64,000 nt of DNA from NCBI GenBank assembly GCA_002150815.3, contig NDFF03000134.1:1-64000 (forward strand), in the 5' to 3' direction. This document shows positions 26,101 to 35,582 of this stretch, piece by piece. Numbering within the stretch: position 1 is the first letter of the stretch; each line of letters opens with the position of its first letter. The notes beneath the pieces are model-generated. The model was not told where the DNA came from and ran no database searches. It was given only the letters and a program-made list of their open reading frames with translations. A program made the translations under genes and the position numbers. The stretch is from Grammothele lineata. Taxonomy: Eukaryota; Basidiomycota; Agaricomycetes; Polyporales; Polyporaceae.

Positions 26101-28124
26101 GTTGGTCAAGACGCCCAAAAAGAAGAGTATGCGTATCTCATGCAGCTTCGTAATAACCTTGGGCTGCGCTTGTTTTCCGAGCCGCAGACATCCTTGCCTG
26201 TAGAGATGGCAGATGTGGCCACTATTCAGTACGTCTTGCGCTCCTTGCGAAAGGCGAAACACTGCTCATCTTACTCTGCAGCGATATGTTTTTCTGTGAC
26301 GGATGTAAAAAGGATCCGATCGTCGGTACGAGGTTCAAATGTGTAGAGTGCCCTAGTGAGTGTACAGACGACGATGTCATGAGAGCGATGTTTGACTGGT
26401 GTGTGCGACAATATTTTGGCAGATTTCGACTTTTGCCCACAATGTTTCCTCTCTGCGCATCAAGGACCCAGCGAGCAACTCGAGCAGGACTCATTCGTCG
26501 GGCACAACTCCAGTCATAGGTTCCTCGGCGTCACCACACAGTCCGAGGATAGCGGGTCGGACATTGTGCCATGGGTTATATCGATGCTGAGCTCCAAGGA
26601 TCCTTGCCTACGAGCCGTTTCCAGCTATCTGCTAACGTCGGAACTCGCTGCTGCTAAAACGCTCGTGGAAGATATCTCGACCTTTCTTCGACTCCACAGT
26701 ACCACCGACTGCCCACCAGACGGGTCAGAAGATGTTGCAAATCCACAAGACACCAGAATTTTGGAAGTTCGAGAGCGCCTACGTACAACCTTGCCAGATG
26801 CGGTTGACTACGCTGAAGCCATGGTCGGTTTGGCGCTTCGCCTGCAGCACAGCTCGGAGGACGCTCAGCAGTGAGTTACGCGCACAATGGTACCGGTAGA
26901 TGCGTTCGCACAATCTGATTTCTTGTTTGAAATTACAGCTACGACACTAGATGTGACGGCTGTGGGAGTGATCCTCTCATAGGTCCTCGCTATTACTGTC
27001 TTGACTGTCCAGGTTCGTAATACTTTTTCCTTCGCCCTAAATGTTCTACTTTTTCGTGTATTGAATGTTGCCACAGACTTCGACTACTGCTCCGGCTGTT
27101 ACAACAAGCACATTGAGAGCCACAATCAGTCCCATACTTTCGCACTTCTTCGGTTCCCGATACCTGGGTTTTGCGTTAAGCGCTTCAAGGTCTACCACCA
27201 TGTCGAGCATACGCCCGACGTTGTTCGTGACTGGGTGCGGCAGATGATGAGCCGAATTGGTCGGCAGGGTAATGTAATGACCGACCCCAACGACGTCATA
27301 AATCCTGGCAGCAACACTGGCAGCGGGAGTGACGACAAGAGCGACGATGAGAGCGATAACGATAGCACCGACGATGCTGATTCCAATCCTGACACTGAGC
27401 CCCATACCAATATCAACTCCGAACCTGACTCGAACGCCGACCCGGACCTGAATACCGATCTCCTGGGGATACACACCGACGCTAGAAGTGACAAAGACGC
27501 CGATATGGAAACCAGAGACTTGAATCCCTTTCAAGGTGCAGAAGGTATACTTCCGCTCCCGAGTATATGTATAACTTACTAGAGACTCATTAGGAATTCA
27601 TACAGCACATGAGGAGGTTGTTGGTACTGCCCCTTCCGTAGCGATTGGGACTCCAGAAATCTCCGTGCACGACCAACAACAGACATCGGAGGGAGAGCGT
27701 ACAGACGACGCTCGGCGATGCCGAGGAAGATGCCGCCAGCTCCTCTCGCAGGGGCTGCAATACCAATGTCTATTATGTTCTGGTGCCAGAAACTCGGGTA
27801 CGTTATCACCCCTTTACTAGTTCATTAGCTTCGTTGACCGCTCGCTTCTTCGTAGACTACTTGCTCTGCCATGAGTGCGCTTTCGACGATAAGAAACTCG
27901 AGACTCACCGCCCGACACACATACTTCTCGTCATTCGGGGAGTAGCAACCACAGCGGAAGATCAGGGCGTTACTTCTACGCACCACCATGACGGAGAGGA
28001 GCCCTGTGGCGATATCTCTGCTCGAATTGGAGAACGCATGGACAGCCTGGAGGAGCGTATGAGTCGCCTGGAAGTGAACATGGAGAAGTTCCTCTCCGAG
28101 ATTGCTAAACTTGTTCGAGCTTGA
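23111..28124 (+). CDS. Large EF-hand / triple ZZ zinc-finger protein
   Basis: I could join 21 exons with canonical junctions and unbroken phase (23111-23114, 23177-23537, 23590-23654, 23710-23787, 23839-23867, 23918-23995, 24045-24470, 24522-24548, 24605-24654, 24705-24958, 25013-25123, 25172-25506, 25567-25723, 25790-25851, 25903-26228, 26282-26355, 26423-26870, 26939-27012, 27077-27544, 27594-27797, 27856-28124): 1,299 residues. The order is a helical N-terminal region with a hydrophobic segment (about 73-92); more helices to about 400; an EF-hand loop DDDANGLIKIKE (460-471) with all canonical ligands; a helical middle; ZZ1 (from CDGCKKD, 793), ZZ2 (from CDGCGSD, 967) and a diverged ZZ3 (from CRGRC, 1185); an Asp/Asn/Ser-rich spacer between ZZ2 and ZZ3; and a C-terminal coiled coil (1264-1299). 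ZZ fingers bind peptides such as histone tails or N-degrons; EF-hands bind Ca2+. The role is unknown. The first exon holds only ATG plus one base, so the start is the least certain part. Confidence 0.82.
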
Positions 28125-29234
28125 CTACGGTGGAAGACGACTCCTGAACGGTAGCTCCGTCGCATTGTACGCTCTTGTTACTCTATCTACATCGTGTTAC
28201 TAGTGTCAGTGGCTCGACTGGTGATACGATGTTTAACATCTCGGATCTTTCGGATTCTTTCCCTTACTAGTGTGCATGGATGCATACGGGGTACACGGTC
28301 CGGTCGGGCGTTGCCAACTAAGGTTGAGGGGAGTGAGCTGACTCTGGTTACATGTCGGAGTTTGTTCCTTTATATGTACTTCTCCCTCTCTAGCATTCCT
28401 CGTATAACATTTTCCACTGCAATGATCGGCTGGAAGGGTAATACTACATACATCCATTTGCCTATTCACCATGATGACGGACTATCAGGAGAACCAGAAG
28501 ATCCTCTGACTCTTCTCTGTAACATATCGCTCTCCCGGGTCCTAATGCAGCAAGTCCTACGATGCGCTCAGAGGCTGTCGCTCCGGGAGTTATGCGCATC
28601 GGTCGTTGCGGTGTCAAAAAGGCTTGAAGCTGACTGACAAGTCGGTTAGTCAGTCAGTTATCTCGCAGCCTGTGACCGTCGTCATGCCTGCGCTTTCCAA
28701 CTTCTCAAGCTGCATGGGTTCTTATCCCGTGCTCCTCAGCTCACCGTTGCTATCCGCATGATCGTCGATAGAGTGACTCGCACCTCTGTAGGGCAACGTA
28801 CTGTTGCATCTCTGTCGCGGAGGAGTGCCGCCTTGTCTCAACGTGTCAGTTGTATCCAGAATACCACCAGTCTCACCTATTTCAAGTTGTGTTGAGGCCA
28901 CGCTGGACCACCGGCCGCGCCTCTTCGGTCCTTCATTTGGTCCTCTGTCTTTCTTACACGCGTCTCATCTTGAAGGTCGATGCAGTTGCCTTGCCGTATC
29001 CCCCGGAAAAACCTGCTTGGAAGGCTCGTCAGGAAACTCTTGTCAAGATCCATAAACTTGTCACGATGCAAAAAAGGCTCTTACGCCGGTGAGGACAACT
29101 TACTTGATAGTCTGTGTAACGAGGTGAATCACATCCTGACTGTCTAGTAAGACGTTCCTACAGAGATAGCTACCGTCCCTGGGGGTTCGCCTGCGTTCGC
29201 GCTTCATTCACCGGTCGAGCTCTGGTCAGAGATC
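28125..29234. other. Spacer with unplaced coding-like fragments
   Basis: It holds the 3' flank of the ZZ gene and the 5' side of the F-box-like gene. Short coding-like pieces such as LSLRELCASVVAVSKRLEAD (near 28570-28636) and AWKARQETLVKIHKLVTMQK (near 29010-29080) look like broken exons, but I could not join them in phase to the downstream gene. Confidence 0.4.
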
Positions 29235-30458
29235 ATGTCTTTCATCACCCACGCACACACGCTTGCACAGCTAACGCGTGTCTGTCATGGATTCCAACTC
29301 GTGGCAGAACGTTTTCTTTATGCTCGCATCGAGATTATATCCGACAGCCAGCTCCTCGCGCTGTGCGCATCCTTAGACGCATGGCCTCGCCACGCATCTA
29401 TGGTTCGAGCCCTACACGTCCACGACATCGAGGGGATGGATCGCCGCGTTGTTCTCCGGCTGACCTCCCTCCTTCACTCTCTCCTCGAACTCCAGGCCCT
29501 CACTATATCCATGAATGCAGACCTAGACGCCATACAGTTCGCCGCAGAGTACACCTCTCCCCTCGACTATTTAGTCGCAATAGCTCTCCCTCACCTCCGC
29601 CAATTCACGACGAACCTCATCGCCACGCAGTGCAGCCTCGCGCGCTTCCTCGCCGCCTACCCGCAGCTCCAGCACCTCGACCTCTCCCGCGCCAAGATCC
29701 GGCCCGCCAAAGAACCGAATTGGCCCCCTCCGTCCCCCCCTCCAACTCTACGCAGCCTCGCCTGCACACCGCATCTCTTCCGCGCGCTCTCGGCCTCTAG
29801 CTGGCCGCCCGCGACGCTCACGCACTTGCACCTTTCGGAGGTGGACCCTCCCGTGCTCGCGCACGCCGCGCGCATCCTCGGCCTGCAGCTCGTCTCGCTG
29901 CGCTTCGGCACGAACCCGCACACGCGCTTTCGAAGCGAGAACGTGCCGTGGACCCCAGGGGAGCTCGCGCGCCGGTTCCCGCGCCTGCGATTCGTGCAAG
30001 TCGACATGGCCCACGTACGTTCTCTTCCCTTCCCCTGCGTCGTGCTCTTTCTTCCGGATCCCAGGGCTGAACAAGTTGAGATTGCCTTGCAGAGACGCGA
30101 GCCGCACTTGCACTGTAGCTCGATCAACTGGCGCGCGAAGCGGTACTTGATGCGTGGGCGAATATCGGTAGACTTGGAACCCGAAGCTGACGTGGTCGCG
30201 GCTGCGTCGTTCACCGTCGCCTGGATCTGCGCGCGCCCGCCGCTCATGGACGTCGCGCTCACGACATCGGCGGCGTGGCATGAGTTCCTCAGCGCTGCTG
30301 CCCTGGACGTGCTGCGAGAATGGGGACATTGCGTCGAGAGAGTCGTATACAGGCACACCATTATCCCGTTCGTGACTGTGCGGCTTGACGAGAGCGGCAC
30401 ACGGCTGGTCCGCGAGAGGGATAGGGAGATGAGCGAGGAGTACTGGAGGGAGGCGTAA
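29235..30458 (+). CDS. F-box / leucine-rich-type protein, 5' end unresolved
   Basis: A 407-codon frame runs from the ATG at 29235. The sequence just before this ATG, in the same frame, reads SPVELWSEI and leads into MSFITHAHTLAQLTRVCHGF, which together look like an F-box (LPxELxxEI ... L.xVCxxF). The true start is therefore probably upstream, in exons I could not join. After the F-box come leucine-rich stretches such as LPHLRQFTTNL, YPQLQHLDLS and ATLTHLHLSE, as in basidiomycete F-box/LRR-like proteins, which recruit substrates to SCF ubiquitin ligases. A possible 78-nt in-frame intron (30015-30092, gtacgt...ttgcag) may be removed. Families of this type are expanded and fast evolving in Agaricomycetes. 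The substrate is unknown. Confidence 0.55.
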   Translation: MSFITHAHTLAQLTRVCHGFQLVAERFLYARIEIISDSQLLALCASLDAWPRHASMVRALHVHDIEGMDRRVVLRLTSLLHSLLELQALTISMNADLDAIQFAAEYTSPLDYLVAIALPHLRQFTTNLIATQCSLARFLAAYPQLQHLDLSRAKIRPAKEPNWPPPSPPPTLRSLACTPHLFRALSASSWPPATLTHLHLSEVDPPVLAHAARILGLQLVSLRFGTNPHTRFRSENVPWTPGELARRFPRLRFVQVDMAHVRSLPFPCVVLFLPDPRAEQVEIALQRREPHLHCSSINWRAKRYLMRGRISVDLEPEADVVAAASFTVAWICARPPLMDVALTTSAAWHEFLSAAALDVLREWGHCVERVVYRHTIIPFVTVRLDESGTRLVRERDREMSEEYWREA

Positions 30459-30759
30459 GGGCAACTCGTGTTGGCGTGCCTTCATGGTGTGGTGGCGAGG
30501 CCTTCCGTTGTATGTCTTGGACCACTTGGCCGAGCGAGCGAGAGGAAAGGAAGGGGTATCAGGAAGCCCACGGGCATTAATAATGGCGTCGCTCCAACGT
30601 ACAGTAACACAACAGAAGCTAGGAAGATCAGACGAAAGAAGGACTCCTTCCCCGCGTACCGGTCCCGCTTGAGCCGGCGACCAAATCCCGCGCGCAGGAA
30701 GGGTAGAGCAAATGAAGACCAACATGGAACCACAATAGAACCCGAGGAGCAACTTTCCC
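30459..30759. other. Spacer between convergent F-box gene and GH10-A
   Basis: A 3' to 3' intergenic region. No feature stands out. Confidence 0.5.
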
Positions 30760-32382
30760 TCACGCGAGAGCCTTCGCGACGGAGGCGTACGCCGCCTTCT
30801 GCTGGAAGTTGGCGTCGAAGAGGAGCGGGTTCTCCGACGCACGCCACGAGTCCTATTCGACCCGTCAGCACCCTATCAAGTAACGAACACAACCGAAAGC
30901 ACTCACAGGGTCGCGCACGCCCCAGAGCGTGATCGATTGGCACTTGGTCTCTGCGAGGCACGCGTTGAAGACCTGGGCGTAGTCGGTCGCGGAGGCTTGC
31001 GCGATGTCGAGCTCTGCGGCAACGTGTCAATGGTTCGTTCTGCCAGTAGCGCGAGATCGAGAGTGCTCTTCCGGGTGATAGCGACTTCCTTGATCGACTT
31101 GGCAGTCGCGAGGAACTTGATGGCGGCTGCGACACCACCAGCACCGCCGGCCTGCATATTGTCCCGCGTGAGCGGATGAGCGGAAATAAAGCTAAGGGGG
31201 CGGAGACGCACACTGAGATGGGTCTGAGACCCGATACCATCGATCACCTGGCTGTTCGCGTTGACCGTGTTCACGAGGTTGACGAGCCCCTTCGCCTTCG
31301 CGTTCACGCTATCCAAGCTATTCACGCACATCCGAGTCAGCCACATCATCATTCCAAACGGCTTAGAGACTCACTTAAAGTCATTGATATACAAGATCGC
31401 ATTCGGGTCCGTCGCGCGCGCCGCCGCGAACGCGATGTTCACGAAGCTGGTGCCGAGCAAGTTCGAGAACACCGAGGAGCGCACCGAGCCGTCCTCGTTG
31501 AACATCTCGTTCACGACGTCCCATGAGCGAACCTTGCCCTTGTAGCGGCCCGCGACGTTCGAGATGTGGTTCTGGATGGCGGAGGTGAGGGCGGTCTTGT
31601 CCGTGATGGAGGATACCCAGGAAGGGAGCTGCGAGTGCCAGACTGTACGGGACGGGGGTAAGCGGAGAACGTGGAGGGAAATAGGGGAGACGCACCAAGA
31701 GTGTGCGCGCGGACGAGCATCCCATTCTGTGTCGCGAAGTTGACGAGCGCGTCCGCTCCCGAGAACGTGAACTGGCCCGGGTTCGGTTCCGTCTACGCAT
31801 ACCCAGCACCCGCGTCAGCCTCACTCTCAAACCACACAAACACGACGTTGCTCACCGCATCCCACTTCATCGAGTTCTCAGGCGTAACGCTCCCAAACTC
31901 GCGCTTCGTGACCGTCGCGCCCGCCGTGACGCTGAACCGATTCTGGTCGCTCGCGGTACCGATGAACGCGCGGCCCTTCGCCTTGAACGCCTTGTCGAGG
32001 CCCGTAGCGGCGAGTGCGGTGGCGGCCTTCGAAGTTGTCGCCGCAGCGGCAGCGGCTGTGGTCTTCGCAACGGCCACGGATGTGGTCACGGCAGCGGCTG
32101 TGGTCTTCGCAACGGCCACGGATGTGGTCACGGCAGCCGCGACGGCGGAGGAGGGAAGACACTGGGAATAGTACGCGTTGAACGCGTGACACGTGGTTCC
32201 GGGTGCGCATTCGGTGGATCCAGTGAAGCCGATACCACCACCTAGAAAACACATTAGGGTTGCCATATCGGAACATTGAAGAGGTACGAAAGCGTACACT
32301 GGCCATAAATCACCGCAGGAGCGGCGTCAAGAGGAATGACAAGGACAGAAGCGAGCGCGACGAGGGCAGCGAGGGTCTTCAT
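30760..32382 (-). CDS. CBM1-GH10 endo-beta-1,4-xylanase (copy A, damaged splice donor)
   Basis: Eight exons by homology to copy B (32298-32382, 31856-32241, 31696-31792, 31375-31642, 31212-31317, 31073-31151, 30907-31013, 30760-30852), about 406 residues. It has a signal peptide ([16 protein letters not shown]), then an N-terminal CBM1 cellulose-binding module ([15 protein letters not shown]...YYSQCLP), an Ala/Thr/Val linker containing a 14-residue duplication, and the GH10 barrel with the acid/base Glu in [12 protein letters not shown]. The nucleophile motif should read ITELDI, with Glu split by an intron. Here the exon ends in C instead of G and the intron begins GG instead of GT (31072). 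Canonical splicing is therefore impossible at that site, and removal at the conserved position would give Gln for the nucleophile. The intron length (59) and acceptor are intact. The gene may be a recent pseudogene, or the base calls may be wrong. Confidence 0.85.
32051..32135 (-). repeat. 42-bp tandem duplication in the xylanase linker
   Basis: Two almost perfect 42-bp units encode [14 protein letters not shown] twice in the linker between CBM1 and GH10 of copy A. The linker of copy B is built from PATTP-type repeats instead, so the linkers have diverged fully while the modules stayed alike. Confidence 0.75.
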
Positions 32383-34159
32383 GTTGCTGAGTTGAGATCG
32401 AACACCGACGAGTGAATGAACGGGTGGGGAAAGAAGTAAAAAAGATCGCCTGGATCTGACTGTACGAGGTGGAATGGAGCGACACCGCCGGGGAGTTGGG
32501 GACGACCGTGAGGTCCAGTCATGGTCCTCTTATACGAATGCGTGTCGGCGCGGGGCACGGCTTGCGCGTGTGCTGCCTGCCGTCGGCCGGTCTTCCGGTC
32601 GTCTTCAACTCGATACGCTCTGATGTATTCAGAGGGCCATCGGCGTCGAGGCTCGAGGGTAACCTACGGATCAGCCCTCGAGCGCGTGCCAAGACCGCCG
32701 TCGAGAGGGATGAAAAGTTCAACCGATGTCCGTACTTTGCCATAGGACAGAAGTTCTTCGCAAGTTCCTGCAAGTTTCTGGCTCCCAGCGAGCGTTGTTG
32801 TAAGCATACCGTGTAGCATAGATCTAACGGAGTGGGTTAATAGTTACGTTGGATACTTGGGGATGATAGACATACATACTTCGAAGTGGCTGCATGGGAG
32901 TACGGGACGAAATTGTTGCCACGTGGAACGACGAGGCCAGGCACGCCCGACCGGCCGAATTCATCGGCACGTGGCCAGGCTTCTGGATATGGTAACTCAA
33001 GCGCCCGACCATTTCGGACAAGCATCGCGCCACTTGTCTTTGTCTCGCCACCCATCATCGTTCACAGCTTGAGCATCTCCCATAAGCTCAACTATCTCTG
33101 TCTCTGCTCAAAATGCGTATCTTTTCTGCTTGATCAGAACATAGACGACCCGCGCAGCGTTGGTAGCATGTGAGTCGTAGGTTGCACCTTGACAACGCCT
33201 ATGACAACACCTGCCGCTCAAGGCGCAAGCTCGTGGCCTTGCACTGCGCGGCTGTCAATACATCTGGCCGGTCATTCTTCGCGTATATGACGTGAATCGC
33301 CTCGCGCACAGCACATAGAAAGTCGATGAAGCCGGTGCGTACAAACACTCCTGCACACATCACTGGTCCTTCGCTAGCATTTACCTATGTACTCTACAGG
33401 CTTCTCACACGTCCCTGTACCTTCCGGAGGAGGGCATGAAGCCCACTAGTACCCAATTACTTCTAGCTTTGAACACACCTCAAAACAGATTCCCGCCGCC
33501 GATCTTGGCCTTACACTTCAAAACCGGAACCGAGCAACGGCGAAACAGGCTATCTCGCGCGATCGCAGTTCCGAACCGTGATTACACAGCGGCTGTCTTC
33601 GACGCCGGTCCTCCGACAACTCGCACAACTGTAAATACCTGAAGGAGGATATCATGCGTAGTCAGGTACAGCTGACAACAACAACGATATCCGCCTGAAT
33701 ACGGCTGGCAACGTTGTTAATCTCGCGGCGGCGTTGCGATCGAGGCGTGCACGGGGCTCCTGGCTCTAGAACGGCCCTGCTACTCGTTTTTCAATCGATC
33801 GTCGCTCACTCTACATATACATGTGATTTTTCTCAGACCTTCGAGATCAACTACCGATCCTGTTGCAAGTTCGCCATGGTCAACCTCAGCCTCATCACGA
33901 CGCGGACGGGTGACGTATTCGAACCGAATAGCGTCACAGTTCACCATCCACAGTGAAGTCTAGACCGTGCGGAGGGGGAAACGGGCTTGACCCGTTTGGA
34001 CTCCACGTCCGCCGCGACGCGTCGTCAGCCATCGCTGCCAGCCACCGCCTCGAGCACATATAGCCCGCTCGTCGTGTGCGCCATTCTCCACCACGTCTTG
34101 CGTCCTTCCCTCAGCCGCCTCTCACCCCCTTCGTCTACTTACGCTCATCTGTGACCACC
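32383..34159. other. GH10-A promoter and spacer
   Basis: No gene seen in about 1.8 kb. The minus-strand TATAAGAG near 32530 belongs to GH10-A. The right end is the leader of the 34160 gene, with a pyrimidine-rich patch before its start. Confidence 0.5.
32527..32534 (-). promoter_or_regulatory. TATA box of GH10-A
   Basis: TATAAGAG on the minus strand, about 145 bases upstream of the ATG. The same octamer precedes GH10-B, so the core promoter was kept after duplication. Confidence 0.5.
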
Positions 34160-35392
34160 ATGTCCGTGCAGCCTCAGCTCTCCCAACACTACGTCCGGAC
34201 ACTCTCCCGCCTCGTCTTCGCTTGCGTCCAGCCCGGCCAGTCTACGCTCAAGCTCTTCGATCCGACGACTGGCCTCCTCGAGGACTACCAACTTCTCAAG
34301 CTCCCCGCCTCCACTTGTGCCTCCGCTCAGGCAGAGCTCGACGGCATGCTCGACGCACTCAAGGCCGCCGTTCGCGCCGATCTCGACGCTCCTCTAGAGT
34401 CTCCTACTACCCCGAAGTCGAAGGATGAACTCGGAATTCGTGCGCCCAATTCTTCTCCATCGACGTACTCGCACGGATCAGCGACGATGGTCATGTCATC
34501 TACACGCGGCTCCCCAGCCCTTTGCTTCTCTTCCTGCGCCGACCCCGACGCGACCCTCCTCTTCGCCCCTCTGTTCACCGCATGCAAGAACCGCGGCTCC
34601 GCCACCCCAGAACCTCCCCCCGCACCCGCCCTGCTTTCTACCGCGTTCCCTAGAGGCCCAGCTATCTCCGGCCTTCCAGACGAGTCGTCCCACTTCGGCC
34701 TTCGTGCGTCCCCGTCTGACGCGGAGACTGATGCCTTCTTCGCCTCCGCTCCCACTTCCGCCTCCGCTCAGCCCCGTCTTCCGTTCTCCGAGGCGCACGA
34801 ACCCTGGGACACCCTCCGCGCGCCTCCTGCTCTGGGCTCTGGGCTTGGACTCGGTTTCGTGGACCTCACGAACGGAGATGGGTCGCACTTCGACGGGCTC
34901 GGCACGCTCCCTCACGACGACGCTGCGTTCCAGGACCCTCCCTCCCCAAGCGACGAAGCGCGTGCACGGCGTGCGGCTCGGCTCGACAAGGACAACACGC
35001 GACCCGCATGGATCTGCACCGAGGAATCCACAGCGGGCACGACGACGCCCGTCTCCTCTTTCCCTTCACGCGCTACACCGACGACTCCCCGGGCTCCCGC
35101 GCGGCGCGTCCTCCGCCGTCTCCCTGCACGAGTGGACATGAAAGCGTCTTCTCTTCGCGCAGACGACTTCTCGCACCACGACGACGACCAACACAAGGAG
35201 AACGCGCTTCCATGTGAGTCTTCGGTTGACACGAAGGACGCCGTCCGCCCGAAGATCAGGAGCCCCCTCGGGCAACGCGCGACGGGCAGTTTCGGACGGG
35301 CGACGGGGCACGAGCTGCGGTTCTGGTCGTACTGGATGACACCGACGCGCGAGCTGGATGGACCGCGGGAGCGGCCGGCGTGGAGGCCATGA
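34160..35392 (+). CDS. Hypothetical Ser/Pro-rich protein with KEN box
   Basis: A single exon of 410 codons starting at ACCATGT (good Kozak context); an upstream in-frame Met at 34076 is possible but would add a leader with no clear sense. The first 70 residues look folded (QLSQHYVRTLSRLVFACVQP, then helices); the rest is low-complexity and probably disordered, with SPTTPKSKDE, PPSPSDEARARR and basic patches (ARRVLRRLPAR). Near residue 355 an acidic/His run leads into HKENALP, a KEN box like those used by APC/C-Cdh1 degrons, and several SP/TP sites could be kinase targets. I do not recognise a family. A cell-cycle-linked nuclear protein is one reading, but it rests on short motifs that occur by chance. 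Confidence 0.6.
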   Translation: MSVQPQLSQHYVRTLSRLVFACVQPGQSTLKLFDPTTGLLEDYQLLKLPASTCASAQAELDGMLDALKAAVRADLDAPLESPTTPKSKDELGIRAPNSSPSTYSHGSATMVMSSTRGSPALCFSSCADPDATLLFAPLFTACKNRGSATPEPPPAPALLSTAFPRGPAISGLPDESSHFGLRASPSDAETDAFFASAPTSASAQPRLPFSEAHEPWDTLRAPPALGSGLGLGFVDLTNGDGSHFDGLGTLPHDDAAFQDPPSPSDEARARRAARLDKDNTRPAWICTEESTAGTTTPVSSFPSRATPTTPRAPARRVLRRLPARVDMKASSLRADDFSHHDDDQHKENALPCESSVDTKDAVRPKIRSPLGQRATGSFGRATGHELRFWSYWMTPTRELDGPRERPAWRP

Positions 35393-35582
35393 TCGCGGGC
35401 TGCGAGGAGACTTAGGATGGGCTGCGGGAGTAATAGCGATAATGAGACGTTTGTGTGTGATCACCGAACATGTGCGTGCCTGAGGTTCTTGTACGTAGAC
35501 AGTTTCGTAAAACGAGGAAGGACTCATTGATTGACGATGCGGTCCGGCCGAGAGGGTACGACGTACTACGGTGTGCTCCTCC

